DNA from: Strigamia acuminata
Lineage: Eukaryota > Arthropoda > Chilopoda > Geophilomorpha > Linotaeniidae
Reading direction: 5' to 3'
Assembly (NCBI GenBank): GCA_949358305.1
Contig: OX442315.1
Location: 3,410,001-3,474,000 of the forward strand
DNA length: 64,000 nt
Part shown: positions 23,201 to 32,960 of the stretch, piece by piece
How positions within the stretch are numbered: the first letter of the stretch is position 1
Layout: each line of letters starts with the position of its first letter
The notes under the pieces: model-generated
Databases searched by the model: none
What the model saw: the letters and a program-made list of their open reading frames with translations, nothing else
Told to the model about the DNA's origin: nothing
Translations under genes and position numbers: made by a program

Positions 23201-24362
23201 AGTACCCCTTCGACAGATCCATCGTCGTAACCCAAGAAAAGGGGCTAAGCTCTCTCAAAATGGATTCGATAGACGGCATCTGTATGGGATCTATCTCTGT
23301 CACCGCGTTTAATGGGCGGTAATCAATGCATAGGCGTGGGTCCGAGCCCGGGCGCATCACGAGCACAACTCGCGTCGCGTATTCTCCCTGGGCCTCGGAG
23401 ACAATGCCACTGTCTAGCATTTCTTGGCACATTTTTTGCACTATTTCACGTTTTTGCGGGTTCATTCCCTTATACGCAACTCGTATAGGTTTATTATCCG
23501 TCAATTTAATTTCGTGAATAGCCCTATTCGTTCGGCCCGGTTTTTTCGACAGGATCCCCTCATATTTAAGTAGGACCCTTCGTAGGGCTGCCGCTTCGTT
23601 TAATTCTAAAGCGGCGTCGGCGACAAGCGTTTCCACTACATTGTCCCGTTGCAATTCTGTTACGAATGCTTTAAAATCGTAATCTTGAACGAATTTCTTT
23701 AGGCCTTTCTCCCACTGTGTCTTGTCGGCCGCTTCTTTTACAAGAGCTGGTGGCACGACAATTGCGGGTCTTTCCTTATCATTTCTGATATAATTCCAAG
23801 ATTTCGTTATTGGATTGGGTTGTATTTCCATTGACGCCATGAGGTCTAAGCCCAACAGAAAAATTCTGTCGCATGTGGGCAGGACCAGGAAAGGGTGCTG
23901 TTCTACTCCTCCGAGCCACTCCATGGTCAATAATATAACTCCTTTTGGACGCGCCATTCCGTTGGCGGTTTTTAGACGTATATTTTTATTAACGCCTTTT
24001 ATCTTATCGGTGAGACCCAATGATGCTACTATGTCTTCGGAAACGAACGAGCGATCTGCTCCCGAGTCTAGTAGTCCCATAATTTTTTCACGTTCTATTG
24101 TCATGGGCAACATGCATAGGCGGTTGGTGTATTCGACCGCCACGTTGCACATGAAAACACGAAATTCTTCTGTGTCTTCGACTACTTGAGGTAATTCTTC
24201 AAGCAGTAGGTTCGGTTCTTCCGCCTCAGCCTCAGCGTTTGCGGTAATTACCTGCAAAGCGTTGTTGGCCCTGTCTTGAATTTGGGCGTTAGCTATGTCA
24301 CTACCCATTTCTTTGACTGGTGGCGGCTTATCGAACCCTTTGTTAAACCCCTTTTTCTTCAT
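20292..24362 (-). CDS. pol: Element B pol polyprotein (protease, RT, RNase H, integrase)
   Basis: 1356 codons. Domains in order: aspartic protease (LLDSGADRSFVSE, about 115), reverse transcriptase with WVTTMDLSKGYWQ and the catalytic YLDDIVIA, RNase H (LHTDASRVGLGAALL), integrase zinc finger HX5H...CX2C (HGHPLASHAG, CQRCQACK) and DDE core (LSVDVMGPK, SDNGPQFISKIW). The order RT-RNase H-integrase identifies a Gypsy (Metaviridae) element. No chromodomain is visible at the C-terminus. The frame is open upstream of the listed ATG and lies in the -1 frame relative to gag, so translation probably enters by ribosomal frameshifting near the gag end rather than at this ATG. Confidence 0.93.
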   Translation of the reverse strand: MKKKGFNKGFDKPPPVKEMGSDIANAQIQDRANNALQVITANAEAEAEEPNLLLEELPQVVEDTEEFRVFMCNVAVEYTNRLCMLPMTIEREKIMGLLDSGADRSFVSEDIVASLGLTDKIKGVNKNIRLKTANGMARPKGVILLTMEWLGGVEQHPFLVLPTCDRIFLLGLDLMASMEIQPNPITKSWNYIRNDKERPAIVVPPALVKEAADKTQWEKGLKKFVQDYDFKAFVTELQRDNVVETLVADAALELNEAAALRRVLLKYEGILSKKPGRTNRAIHEIKLTDNKPIRVAYKGMNPQKREIVQKMCQEMLDSGIVSEAQGEYATRVVLVMRPGSDPRLCIDYRPLNAVTEIDPIQMPSIESILRELSPFSWVTTMDLSKGYWQVEMRPEDKIKTAFYSPIGRLMFNVMPFGLVNAPSTFQRLIESVLGDILHQFVWAYLDDIVIASKTFEEHIEHIDQVLTRLAKAGLHVHPGKSKFCRKELAFLGYRIGVNGLAIGPEKIDAINRFPPPEDVKGVQRFMGMINFFGRLLPGLAEVAAPVTDLLKNENEFVWSNECNIAFNAIKRMLTEVGVMPLPDLNRPFILHTDASRVGLGAALLQTHVRDGVEQDLPCMFISRKLQGAEKNYNATELECLAVVWAIRKFRDYLEYTKFVVHTDHQALQWLMKLKEPAGRLARWQLELMACDLTIQYKPGKYNVVADALSRAPVSDPIDADDDGEDDSRIIYCPTSCHRWDLRKMNEIPTASPADVKFCGFWTRLYQPAADNYPNARKEFKLERRINDPLLSAFHAHVGEQMQSSPPTREEIIVQQKLDKKCQDRARFVLTGKYPPNLTRRQKRRYAHESIDYLLDDGLLVKHHPNHQDDLSESDTAVKVVIPASLIGRVLWLLHGHPLASHAGVSRTLYRATQLFHWTGMKKDIALFVHQCQRCQACKPRRKSPFETIFLGPYAPFDCLSVDVMGPKPVTGNKNAYIIVLMDVATRWPELYAVARPSAEKIVECIYDVALRYGFPRKIISDNGPQFISKIWGKFCEKFGIVASHTSTYNPRTNPVERLNRDIKYALSIFTDIHNRWDEYLREIAFSIRTTVSRTRDFSPAYLNFARELRVPWDPRVAESVNVVDPEKPHEYVYKLEQTISNTYKHMMAHIFNMRDRILQDKSGGKFVNFEINDLVWKDTHTLSNAARGITASLADKRDGPYVIIGKHGGNAYKLRKLEDNTEQKSIQVRELTPYIPEFPQEMWAKGQVKSKTDGQIVDMFAGESEKAPPSDNEEYFDAPSPPVNEIVESVPDPILVGGETGETPETNTKNTDKKENNNEEVQTQKTTKNIVPASIRNLRPKRDNPFIKGGKVVGKK

Positions 24363-24385
24363 GAATGGCGCAGACGGTCGAGAAG

Positions 24386-27300
24386 TTATTTCTTCGCCGC
24401 CTGCGCTGACTCGTTTTTTGACTCGTTTTTTGCCATGGCGAGTTTAATCTCTGCCATCTGCTTCATTATTGCGTCAAATTTAGCGTCTTCTTTCGCTGTT
24501 CTTGGGCACTCATTGGAATAGTGACCCGGTTGGTTACACTTGAAACAACGAATATTTGATTTGTCTCTTGGGGCTTCAGTCGATTTTTTCTTTTCAGGGT
24601 CTGCTTTCGACGGTGGCGTGTAATTTTTTCGAAAATACTTCGGAATTCGGCCGGCATTTGGTTTTAACCTGGCGCGAAATTCTTCTACCGCTCTATCTCG
24701 ATGGATGAGATGTACTAGCGGTCCTTCCTCATCGCAACCCGTTGATAAGGTATCGCGATAGCTTCGTATTTCTTCGTCCGTCGAATAATCGTCTTTTTCT
24801 TCTTTTTCGTCTGATTTTCCGACATTTTGTTCGGCTTCCTCCCCCTCCTTGACCTCCTCCAGTGTCGCTTGCATGGCTGACGCTGTCGGTGCCTTTTTAG
24901 GGGCGGCCAAAGGGTTGGAAGGCAGCGTGGATGTCAGTTTATTTTTTATTTGCAAACCAACGCTAGCTTCTGCCAGCTCCATTATACCGCTAAGATATTC
25001 AGTAGGGCGCATAATCTTATCTGTCGCCCCATATCTTTCCGCACTCAACTTGAGACGTTTTGCGGTCGCTGCTTTCTCCGCTTCTGGTAAAGCGGAATAA
25101 TATCTCTTCTCGATATCTATCGTGTTCTCGAACAGGAAGGCGCTCATCTCCTCGTAGCTACCTCCTGTCGGTGCCCTTTCTTCAAGTAGCACCCTTTGCG
25201 AGTATTCCGACAAACCGCCGAGAAAGAAAAGGTTGAATCCCGTGGCGTGAAATTCCATCGGGGCCTTTTCGAACAACAATCTGGCGCGAATGTCGTAATC
25301 CATTATGGTTTCACCAGGCATCTGGCGAAGACCTCGCATCTTTCGGCTCACCTCTTCGGGTGTCTCGCCGTAGCGCAGGTCGAATCTCATTAAAAAGTCG
25401 TCCCAATTGACGCCTTTCAATCCTTGGTACCACTCACGTGCCGAGCCTGTCATTAGCTCGACAATACCGTGGGTGAGCATGTCTCCTACGGTGGCTTTAG
25501 TGGCAGTCTTAATTCGAATTACTTCGTCAAGGAAGCGATCTCCCGCTTTCCATGACCCGTCGAAACGGTTCTGAATATAAAATTGCCACCTAATATTCCC
25601 GGTAACACTCATGGTGTCACGTCGGGAGACAGCGTATTTTTTCTTTACGCGGTCACCAGTGCTACGATTACGATCGTTTCGTTTGCTCAGATCAATTCCC
25701 TCGGCTTTTAACGAGCCGAGTAGGGCTCTTCCAAGCTCTCCCATCGTATACTGCCGACCCGTCGAATCGGTAAACGCGCTTTGTCGGGGAAGGTCCTGAA
25801 ACTCCTCCCGTCGGTGGTCGCTATTTTCCGATCGACGTCGTTTCTCTCTATCGCGCGGAGAGTTGGATCTCTTCCGGCGATTACTTGATTTTTCCTTTCG
25901 TCTGTCGTCGTTGGATGAGGGGTCGGAGCTGGGGTCGGGAGACGGTGAGCGGCGTGGCGGGTTGCGCCGTGAAGAGTTTGACTCTTTCCGGCCCCTACGA
26001 CGGTCGTCACGTTCCCTTTCTCTGCGTTCATCGCGTTCTCTTTCCCTTCGTCTTTCTCCGGAACCTCTCTCCGAATCGTGATGACTGGGTGCATTTGACT
26101 CCAGTCCATCTGACGACGAATCACTATTTCCGTAGTGAAAATATTTCGGTCTTTCATCGCGTTTGCCTTCTTCTCGCGAAGAGGTGCGATCATGCGATTG
26201 TCTCCTTGACGACTCGTCGTCTTTAAGGATGGGCACTGGTTGTTGCCACTCAGTCCCTTGTGGATTATCATGCTGTTGGCTTGTGAGAGCTTGCTCTTCA
26301 TTTCGCCTAGCATTATTAGCGTTGATTAATCGCGTTATCGCATTATTTGTGGCTGAATCGAGAGCTTGCATGCGGGGCCGAGTTTGTTGTTCTCTGGCCG
26401 ACGCATCTCTCTTGCGCGGAGTAGCTGGTGTTGCTCTCTCCGGCTGGGGTTTGGGTTTGGCCTTCGGCGTGCGCTTTGGGTCTCCCTCTAGGCTCTCGTC
26501 GGACAGCTCGGATGAACTGACCTCTGGTTTGCGGACGGATTTCGGGTCATCTCGTCGCAATCTGGCCATAAATGCTCGCTCTGCTTCTTGTTGCGAGTGG
26601 AAAGCATATCGATGTGCTCTCAGGGCTCGGTCAACTATTTCTACCTCCTCGGGAGTAGTCGGATTGGGCTGGGTTCTGCCGTACTCGAGAGCTTGCGCTT
26701 CTCTTTCCGCCAGCTTCCTCCGTCTCTCGCGAATGGCTTGACGAGCCTCGTTCTCTGCATCCGCTTCAAATTGAGCGGAATCAACCAATTGTTGAGCGTG
26801 TGCACCTTCAACAATGGTGATTTGTGGGGATACACTGTGCGCTTTTAAAGCTGCACGTACGATCTGTAACGTTTCGTACACGGTAATTTTCCCCGTCGGA
26901 AGGGTGTATCTCACTCCTTCCGCCTGTGCCAATTGCATCGCATCAATCAAGGTGCCCGAGACGCTGTAAGGCTGGCTCGAAACACGCTTGACAGAGGATG
27001 AGTTGGACTTGCGTCCTTCGGACCTGACCGAAGCTGGGCGGCTTTGCGTAATTGGCGTGTTTAGTGCCGAATTAGCGGTCGTATTTGAGGCCGTCTTTTG
27101 TATCGGAGACGCTGCTTTCGGACTGCCCACCTCGGTGTCGTGCGTTAGACGAGGCGATTGGTTACGGGATAAAACCTCGTTTCCGCTCGTCTCGCCGTCA
27201 CGGTTAGAACGCGGCAGTTTGGAGTGAGATTGCTCTTCACCCCGCTCTGTCTCGTCCAATCGCTGCCTCGTCTCGGTGCGAGACGGGTGCGATGCCTCGG

Positions 27301-27469
27301 ATGCGCTTCTACGATCGGGTTTAGGCTTACGCCGTTTTTGCCTCGCTTCGTGCGCTGAGGCTTTGGGTAAGGGACCTCCAGATCGCAAGTGATAGTCGGC
27401 GCCTTTACGACTGCCGGCTCTCTTGTTTGCGTCGGAGTCGGAATCTGTTACTCGGGTATTATCTGCCAT
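24386..27469 (-). CDS. gag: Element B gag
   Basis: About 1027 codons from the ATG at 27469. An in-frame ATG at 27496 is possible, but the 27469 start aligns with the gag start of element C (MADNTRV versus MSDQDEQ, then DYHLRSGGP versus DYNLRSGGP). Long charged Arg/Glu/Ser-rich N-terminal half, then a capsid domain (WKAGDRFLDEVIRIK, SAREWYQGLKGVNWDDFLMRF) and one CCHC zinc knuckle near the C-terminus (CFKCNQPGHYSNECP). It builds the particle and binds genomic RNA. The start lies only about 50 bp after the primer site. The stop at 24386-24388 is followed by pol in the -1 frame. Confidence 0.9.
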   Translation of the reverse strand: MADNTRVTDSDSDANKRAGSRKGADYHLRSGGPLPKASAHEARQKRRKPKPDRRSASEASHPSRTETRQRLDETERGEEQSHSKLPRSNRDGETSGNEVLSRNQSPRLTHDTEVGSPKAASPIQKTASNTTANSALNTPITQSRPASVRSEGRKSNSSSVKRVSSQPYSVSGTLIDAMQLAQAEGVRYTLPTGKITVYETLQIVRAALKAHSVSPQITIVEGAHAQQLVDSAQFEADAENEARQAIRERRRKLAEREAQALEYGRTQPNPTTPEEVEIVDRALRAHRYAFHSQQEAERAFMARLRRDDPKSVRKPEVSSSELSDESLEGDPKRTPKAKPKPQPERATPATPRKRDASAREQQTRPRMQALDSATNNAITRLINANNARRNEEQALTSQQHDNPQGTEWQQPVPILKDDESSRRQSHDRTSSREEGKRDERPKYFHYGNSDSSSDGLESNAPSHHDSERGSGERRRERERDERRERERDDRRRGRKESNSSRRNPPRRSPSPDPSSDPSSNDDRRKEKSSNRRKRSNSPRDREKRRRSENSDHRREEFQDLPRQSAFTDSTGRQYTMGELGRALLGSLKAEGIDLSKRNDRNRSTGDRVKKKYAVSRRDTMSVTGNIRWQFYIQNRFDGSWKAGDRFLDEVIRIKTATKATVGDMLTHGIVELMTGSAREWYQGLKGVNWDDFLMRFDLRYGETPEEVSRKMRGLRQMPGETIMDYDIRARLLFEKAPMEFHATGFNLFFLGGLSEYSQRVLLEERAPTGGSYEEMSAFLFENTIDIEKRYYSALPEAEKAATAKRLKLSAERYGATDKIMRPTEYLSGIMELAEASVGLQIKNKLTSTLPSNPLAAPKKAPTASAMQATLEEVKEGEEAEQNVGKSDEKEEKDDYSTDEEIRSYRDTLSTGCDEEGPLVHLIHRDRAVEEFRARLKPNAGRIPKYFRKNYTPPSKADPEKKKSTEAPRDKSNIRCFKCNQPGHYSNECPRTAKEDAKFDAIMKQMAEIKLAMAKNESKNESAQAAKK

Positions 27470-27521
27470 TTCTTGCTTTGGGTATGATGTAATCACAGGT
27501 TAGAATCAGTTATTCGACTTG

Positions 27522-27539
27522 ATCCCGGACAGGCCCCCA
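27522..27539 (-). promoter_or_regulatory. Element B primer-binding site (tRNA-Pro-like)
   Basis: Minus-strand TGGGGGCCTGTCCGGGAT starts 2 nt after the 5' LTR. It matches the complement of the eukaryotic tRNA-Pro 3' end at about 16 of 18 positions. Confidence 0.8.
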
Positions 27540-27541
27540 CG

Positions 27542-28559
27542 TGTCGCGCTCAACTCTAACCGTCGCTAACTCGTGGGTTGATTACTTAATTCGACTAACT
27601 CACTACCGCTTTGCTCAAGCGGTTTACCCAAAGAAATGATTACACAGATATAAAAGGTAAAATATAATATAGATTTATTCTGCGGGGCAATGTACAGATA
27701 TATCTTATATATATATCTATAAAGGGTAAGTAAAATGTAAATCGGAATGGGTGATGGGAAATGGAAAGGCAAAGGTAAGATGAAAGCTGGCTGGAATCGG
27801 CGAGGTCGTCTGTTGTCTCGTGCGTGTCCAAGATGGCGTCCTCGTTGTAGCAACGTGATGTCGTCTTGGGCCGGCGTGGCAATATGGCGTCCTCGGCTCG
27901 TCTCTGGCTGGTCCTTCGGGCTCACGCTGGTCGGGCGCGAGTGAATGCTTAGTTAAAAGGCTTACTTCGGGCTGTTGTCTAGGTTTTTGTGTGGTGTCCG
28001 GCGATCACACAGCGGCGGACTCTTCTGGCTCCCGGCGATCACACAGCGGCGGGAACGCTCGTCGTGGTTTAACTGCAGTTTAGGCTTGTGCGACCGTTTG
28101 TCTGCACAACTCGCTAAACTGGAGTGGTTTTTACTATTTCTAGCTGGTGTGCTAAAATAGTGTGGTAATCTTATCTCGCAGGTTACTCTGCGGAGTTTGA
28201 CACTGACCAAACGTACTCACGGTAAATTGTCCTTTGTCCTTGGTCAATCCCAGTATATTTTACTTGGGCCTGATCTTGTAGGACGACGGGTTTACGTGTG
28301 TTTCTCGTTTGATGGTTGTGTTGGTTCTGCCCGCTCAGTGCAAGGCACATTCCTTTGCACAAAGCGGGGTTGACAGGTGACCGGAATCACCCAATGGTGG
28401 GGTGGACGAGCCATCCCCACTCCCTCAGGGCAGACGCCTGTCCATTGACTAGATGTCAATGCACTGAGGGAAGGGAGACGCGCTTGCGGCTCCCCTTACA
28501 CCCGAAACGAGGTCACGAGAGAAACTCTTCGTTGACCCCGGTCCAGTCGGGTCACAACA
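27542..28559 (-). repeat. Element B 5' LTR
   Basis: Second copy of the 1018-bp LTR. I noticed no differences from 15060-16077, implying a very recent insertion. Confidence 0.94.
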
Positions 28560-29391
28560 ACTTTAACTTCGAACTCGAATTCTTTTGGGAAACTTAAATT
28601 TTCTCGTTTTAAGTCTGACCACGCATTCGATCGTAACGGCGACGATTTAGACGTTTCGTGAACGGACAAAACACGATAAGTTCGGATTAGAACTCAAACA
28701 TTCCGCGGTGAGATTTTTAGGCAACTTGGTAGAGAAAATGTCTTCGCTGAATTTGAACGGCATTCCATTCGTAGATTTGGATTTTAACGACTTAAAATCA
28801 TGACTTTGATCAAACATTTCAATGTAAATCAGGTTTGTAAAAAGAATAACCAGTTTTGAAATAAAATATAAATTTTAATTCCTGCGAAAATATCAATTTT
28901 CTTGTATTTCATTCACGCGAATAAAATTAGGTTTAACTTGAAATCTCAAACACAAAATACGCAATTATTAATGTCTTACTTTAAAACAACCGACAAAGAT
29001 GGAATTCACATTTGAATTTCCTTCGGAAAAAGTTTGAACCTTTCACGATAGGCCCAACCACGTGTTCCATTAAATTGACGACGGCAAAATGACGTTACAC
29101 GGGCGGACGTAACAGCGACAAGTTCGGGCAAGATTTTCCAATTTTCGTGGTCTTGATCATTAGGCCTGACCACGCGATGGGAAATTATTAGTTTGTTAAA
29201 ACATACAATTTCTTCGGCGGAAAATCGGAAATACAAATGAATTACATTTATTATCTTTGTAAAAGCTTAAAAACAGAATAAAATATATTAGACACGAATA
29301 TAAATTTCGTTCGAAACTTATTTTTCCACACAAAAATCACCGTAAAAGTTACACTTATTCGAATTCACGATAGACACACAAAACTTCAACT
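28560..29391 (-). other. Element A leader, part 2
   Basis: The piece of element A left between B and C. It is non-coding and holds two copies of the diverged leader repeat (about 28612-28700 and 29050-29140, spaced about 438 bp). The first four bases are the B target duplication and the last four the C target duplication. Confidence 0.7.
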
Positions 29392-30210
29392 TGTCGCGTC
29401 CTACCTGGTGATAGGTTTAATGAGCTAACGTGTATTACTTTACCTGTGATCCTACTAAATATGTAAATTACCCAAATGAATACTAAGTATATGTAAATGA
29501 ACAAATAGGTTTATTCAATAGGCGTGAGCCTTAAAATACACTCAGTATAAAACTAGAGTCGACTTGGTCAGAGTCGAACAAAGGATTTCTCAAGATGGCG
29601 TCGTTGGTTCCGCGTGGTCGGCGGAACAAAGGCGGCGTCTCGAGTTGTCGTAAATTCGTCACGGATTCGTCGTTCACGGACGCGGTGGAATGCTCTTTCG
29701 AGTCTTCTATCCGTGCCTGTTGTCTAGGGGTTAGTTTTAGCGTCGCAAGGCTCCGTCCAGAAACGTGGAGTTTCTTACAGGGCACTCGGACACTTTAGTG
29801 GTGGAATAACCGTGGGTCGGTTATTCGGTGTGAATTCACAAGGGTTATTTTCCTGCTTTCGCGGGAAATAAACGCACAGTGTAAATTCGTGAGAGTTACA
29901 GTTGCACTGGAATCAGCGGTCCTCGATCAATCCTAACTTGTATTTGAAGTTGGCCTGACGGTGAGGTAGTTGCTGTGTTCTTGGTGTCGTTTGTGTAAGT
30001 TCTGCTTGTAGGGCGCAAAACTCTACCTGATATAGGCCAGGGTGAGGGGCCTGGCTCGGCCAATGGGGGCCGGCCACGCGTCACCTCACCCCCTCGGGGC
30101 ACGCGCTTCCCAGGGGGGGAAGGCGGAGCCAACGCGAGGGAACTGACCTTTCCTAGTGACTCATGCGGATGGCGCCCACTGGAGGGGCGACCACCCGCAG
30201 GGTCACCACA
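29392..30210 (-). repeat. Element C 3' LTR
   Basis: Bounded TGTCGCGTCC...GGTCACCACA in plus reading. AATAAA occurs on the transcribed strand near 29511-29518. The first seven bases match element B's LTR, in line with a shared family. Confidence 0.93.
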
Positions 30211-30223
30211 CGTCCCTCCCTCA
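30211..30223 (-). promoter_or_regulatory. Element C polypurine tract
   Basis: Minus-strand GAGGGAGGGACG abuts the 3' LTR. Confidence 0.7.
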
Positions 30224-30246
30224 GCTTCGATCATCGATCGGGGCGA

Positions 30247-31955
30247 TTACCCTATCTGTTCCCTCAGCGCAATGGCGGGCAATTTTCCTCCGCGGGGACG
30301 TTGGATTGGGAGATTAACGGCTGGCGGTGGCGGAGGAAGGCCATCGGGCAGCGACGTGGTCAGATTTGCTGGATTCTCCGATTCGTTAATAAAAAACTGC
30401 GTGTGGCCGGGAGGTCCGTCCGTGCTGTTCCTTCTTTCGTGCACCCAGATTTGGGTCGAAGCGGGGAAGCGGTTGGGACATCGACGCATTCGCTGCATTT
30501 CCGGCGGTGTGAGGGGCTCTCGGTGAGCCCGCTGGAGTCGTTGATGAAGGATCGGGTCGTTGGTCAACCTGATTTCCTTCGCCATCCATTGCAGGAAGGA
30601 TTCACCTTGGCGGTGAGTGGCCAATAACGCTTGGCGCGTTGTCTCTGACATCTGTAAGTTAGGATACTCCACCTCCAGTCGTAAGTAGAGCTGGGTTGGC
30701 GCGGGCGCCGGTGGAGGCAGAGGCGGCGGAGACGGTGGCAACGGAATTTCCAGCGGTGGAGTGGTTTCCTCTAAGGACAGGGCGTCCATGTTCGTCGAAG
30801 GTGGCGAGGGCGACGGCAGCGGGGGAGTCTGGGGCCCCTTGCGTGATCGCTTCGGGGTTAACTTCGGCCGCTTACTCGCCCTTCGTTCCTTCGGGAATAC
30901 AGGCTTTGGAGTCGGGATATAACTCCGGGCGGCAGACTCGGGAGGAACCGTCTCGGCCACCACGATGGGGCGGACGGCTTCCTCCTTAGCGGGCGTCTCT
31001 TTGGCGACCTTCTGCAACAGCGTCGGATGCGTTCCTGGATTTTGGTAGCGGAACGCCATCGAGCGCATCTTCGCGAACTGGAAACTCGGGTTTTCCATTG
31101 ATCGTGCTAGTTCAAACCGAAGCTCGGCGGCTGCTGGCGTAAACTCGGCCCAAAGTTGGTAGAGGGCTCTTCCTAGAAAGACGCCCTCTCGATCGATGAT
31201 GGTCCAGGCGGCCATCGATTGCCGACCGTCCAAGAAAAGGGCGGGGGAGAGGATTTCCGACATAACTCTTGTCACCTCGGTGTTTAGGCTACTTCGGTTG
31301 ACTGGTAGAGCACGGTTAGGATCCGCGGCGAAGGCGGCGGACATGTTCCGCATTTGGACTATCGCCCAATTGATGTGTTCCGTTTGAGCGGCGTCGGCTT
31401 GCGTCAAGGCCTGTTCGGCGGTGGCGGGATGTTCGCACTCAGCCTGGTGGGCTTGCAGCTCTCCCAAGGTGGGATTCGCCGCTTCTCTTCGATTTCGGGC
31501 GTCTCGCTCTTTTTCCTCATGCCACATGGCGTCTCGACACGGCCTCGGTGGCCTAATTGGCGGAGGAACCGGGGGGGCGCATAACCCCGGTGGTCGGTGC
31601 GGGACAAGTTCTAGGAACGCCTCGCCTGGTCACATGCTTCCAGGGGGCGCCCATCTAGTTATGGCTGGCGGTGGGGCCTCAAGGAGAGGCGGCCAGCTCG
31701 GTTGGACAGGATGGAAGGTTGGTGCGGACGGCGCAGCTACTGTTTGGTCTGTGGAGGACGTCGGCCGGTTTGCGGAGAATCCGCGGAAGGCGCTGGTGAG
31801 TACCTCTGCCAGTTCTCTGCGGGACATGGGTTTTTCCGGCTCCATCTCTTCGTCCAGATCCATTTTTTCTTCGATGGTTTCGCACCATCCTTCGGGTCCC
31901 TTCTTCCGATTGGAGGACGACACGGCTGCGGGTCCGGCTCTTGGCGAGTCCGAAC
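30247..31955 (-). pseudogene. Element C ORF3, C-terminal part
   Basis: Continues the N-terminal part (44684-45802) in the same frame once D and one target duplicate are discounted. It aligns with B ORF3: REAANPTLGELQ versus REAANPTISELS, IIDREGV versus VVDREGV, HQRLQRAHREPLTPPE versus HQRLLRAHRVPVTPAE, and WVHER versus WLHER. A TGA at 31632-31630 interrupts it, after which the frame stays open to 30247. The intact length would be about 940 codons, close to the 929 of B. Pro-rich linkers occupy the same places. No membrane segment is visible. Confidence 0.8.
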
Positions 31956-32266
31956 TGTTGTGGAACAGCTTTCTATTAGTATAAGCTGTAGAATTGTGCA
32001 GTGGCTTGGAAACACATGTAGTGAGGAGAAATAAGTTGTGATGTCATCAGTTGAGAATCAGAACATAGAGTGAGTGTTTATTATAAGTCATGTGACTCCT
32101 GCAAGTATACAACGCCACCTTTAGGTTAAATAAGTAAACACTTTTACAAATAGTGCTGAGACAGCTTGTGTAGCCAAATAATAACAGAGACATATTATTA
32201 GTTAAAGTAAACACTTGTATTGCTTGATGATACGAATACACGTATAATATCCACACTATTCCAACA
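31956..32266 (-). repeat. Element D 3' LTR
   Basis: Bounded TGTTGTGGAA...TATTCCAACA in plus reading. Confidence 0.93.
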
Positions 32267-32280
32267 ATCGGCCCCCTCGG
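32267..32280 (-). promoter_or_regulatory. Element D polypurine tract
   Basis: Minus-strand CCGAGGGGGCCGAT abuts the 3' LTR. Confidence 0.65.
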
Positions 32281-32323
32281 ATAATCAAGCATTCAAAACA
32301 CTTAAATCAATTAGAAAACGATT

Positions 32324-32944
32324 TCAAAATTGAACTAAATCTGCCTTGTCGACAGACTTCGTAAAAATATCCGCATAATTACACTTCGTTCCAACATGTA
32401 CAATGTGGAGGTTGTCCTTTTTAACAAGCTCTCTAATGAAATGATATCGGATATCAATGTGTTTCGTTTTTCTATTTTCCACGCAGGATCTCGTGAAGTC
32501 GAGCGTAGATATATTGTCGCATAAGACATGGTGTGGAAATTTGTCTGCTAAATCCGGGAGAATCTCGTAGAGAACTCTAACTATCCATATATAGTCCTTG
32601 ACAGTTTCTGTCAGAGCCACATATTCTGCTTCCATCGTCGATAGGGTAACATTTCGTTGCTTAAAGGTTCTCCAAAAAACAGGTGTTGTTCCTAATGTTA
32701 TTAAAGTTCCTCCCACAGAGATCCGGTCGTCTCGATTATTAGCAAAGTCGGAGTCGCTATATCCGATGACTTCTATTCTGTCGTTCGGAAACAACATTAA
32801 TCCGTGATTCCTCGTCGTTCTCAGATAACTGAGTAAGTTCAGTAATGCTAACCAGTGATCCCAGCCTGGGTTTGACTGAAATTGGCTTAGGATGTTGATA
32901 GCGTAAGTCATGTCGGGCCTCGTCCTTGATCCGATGAAAGCCAA
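32324..32944 (-). pseudogene. Element D RT C-terminal part and RNase H, frameshifted
   Basis: Copia RNase H with LAFIGSRTRPDMTYAI at the start, STMEAEYVAL and the conserved KTKHIDIRYHFIRE and ADIFTKS motifs. It degrades the RNA strand of the replication hybrid. The frame differs from the RT segment upstream: homology passes from one to the other at about 32975, where a single base seems lost. Confidence 0.85.
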
Positions 32945-32960
32945 AGACCCGAGCAGGCTT

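Larger units (their letters stand above)
15060..28559 (-). mobile_element. Gypsy element B (apparently intact, three ORFs)
   Basis: 1018-bp LTRs (15060-16077, 27542-28559) with no difference noticed, flanked by the 4-bp duplication ACTT (15056-15059, 28560-28563), so B inserted into element A. It contains a tRNA-Pro-like primer site, gag, a -1-frame pol, a spacer with hairpins, a third ORF and a polypurine tract. All long ORFs are open, so this copy could be recently active. Element C is its diverged relative. Confidence 0.93.

Noticed and set aside
15060-28559. B as two separate insertions because of the long pol-ORF3 gap
   Set aside because: No internal LTR, target duplication or second polypurine tract lies in the gap, and C has the same arrangement.
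31421-32034. Plus-strand ORFs of 110-187 codons opposite ORF3
   Set aside because: They are antisense shadows of GC-rich coding sequence and are not shared between B and C.
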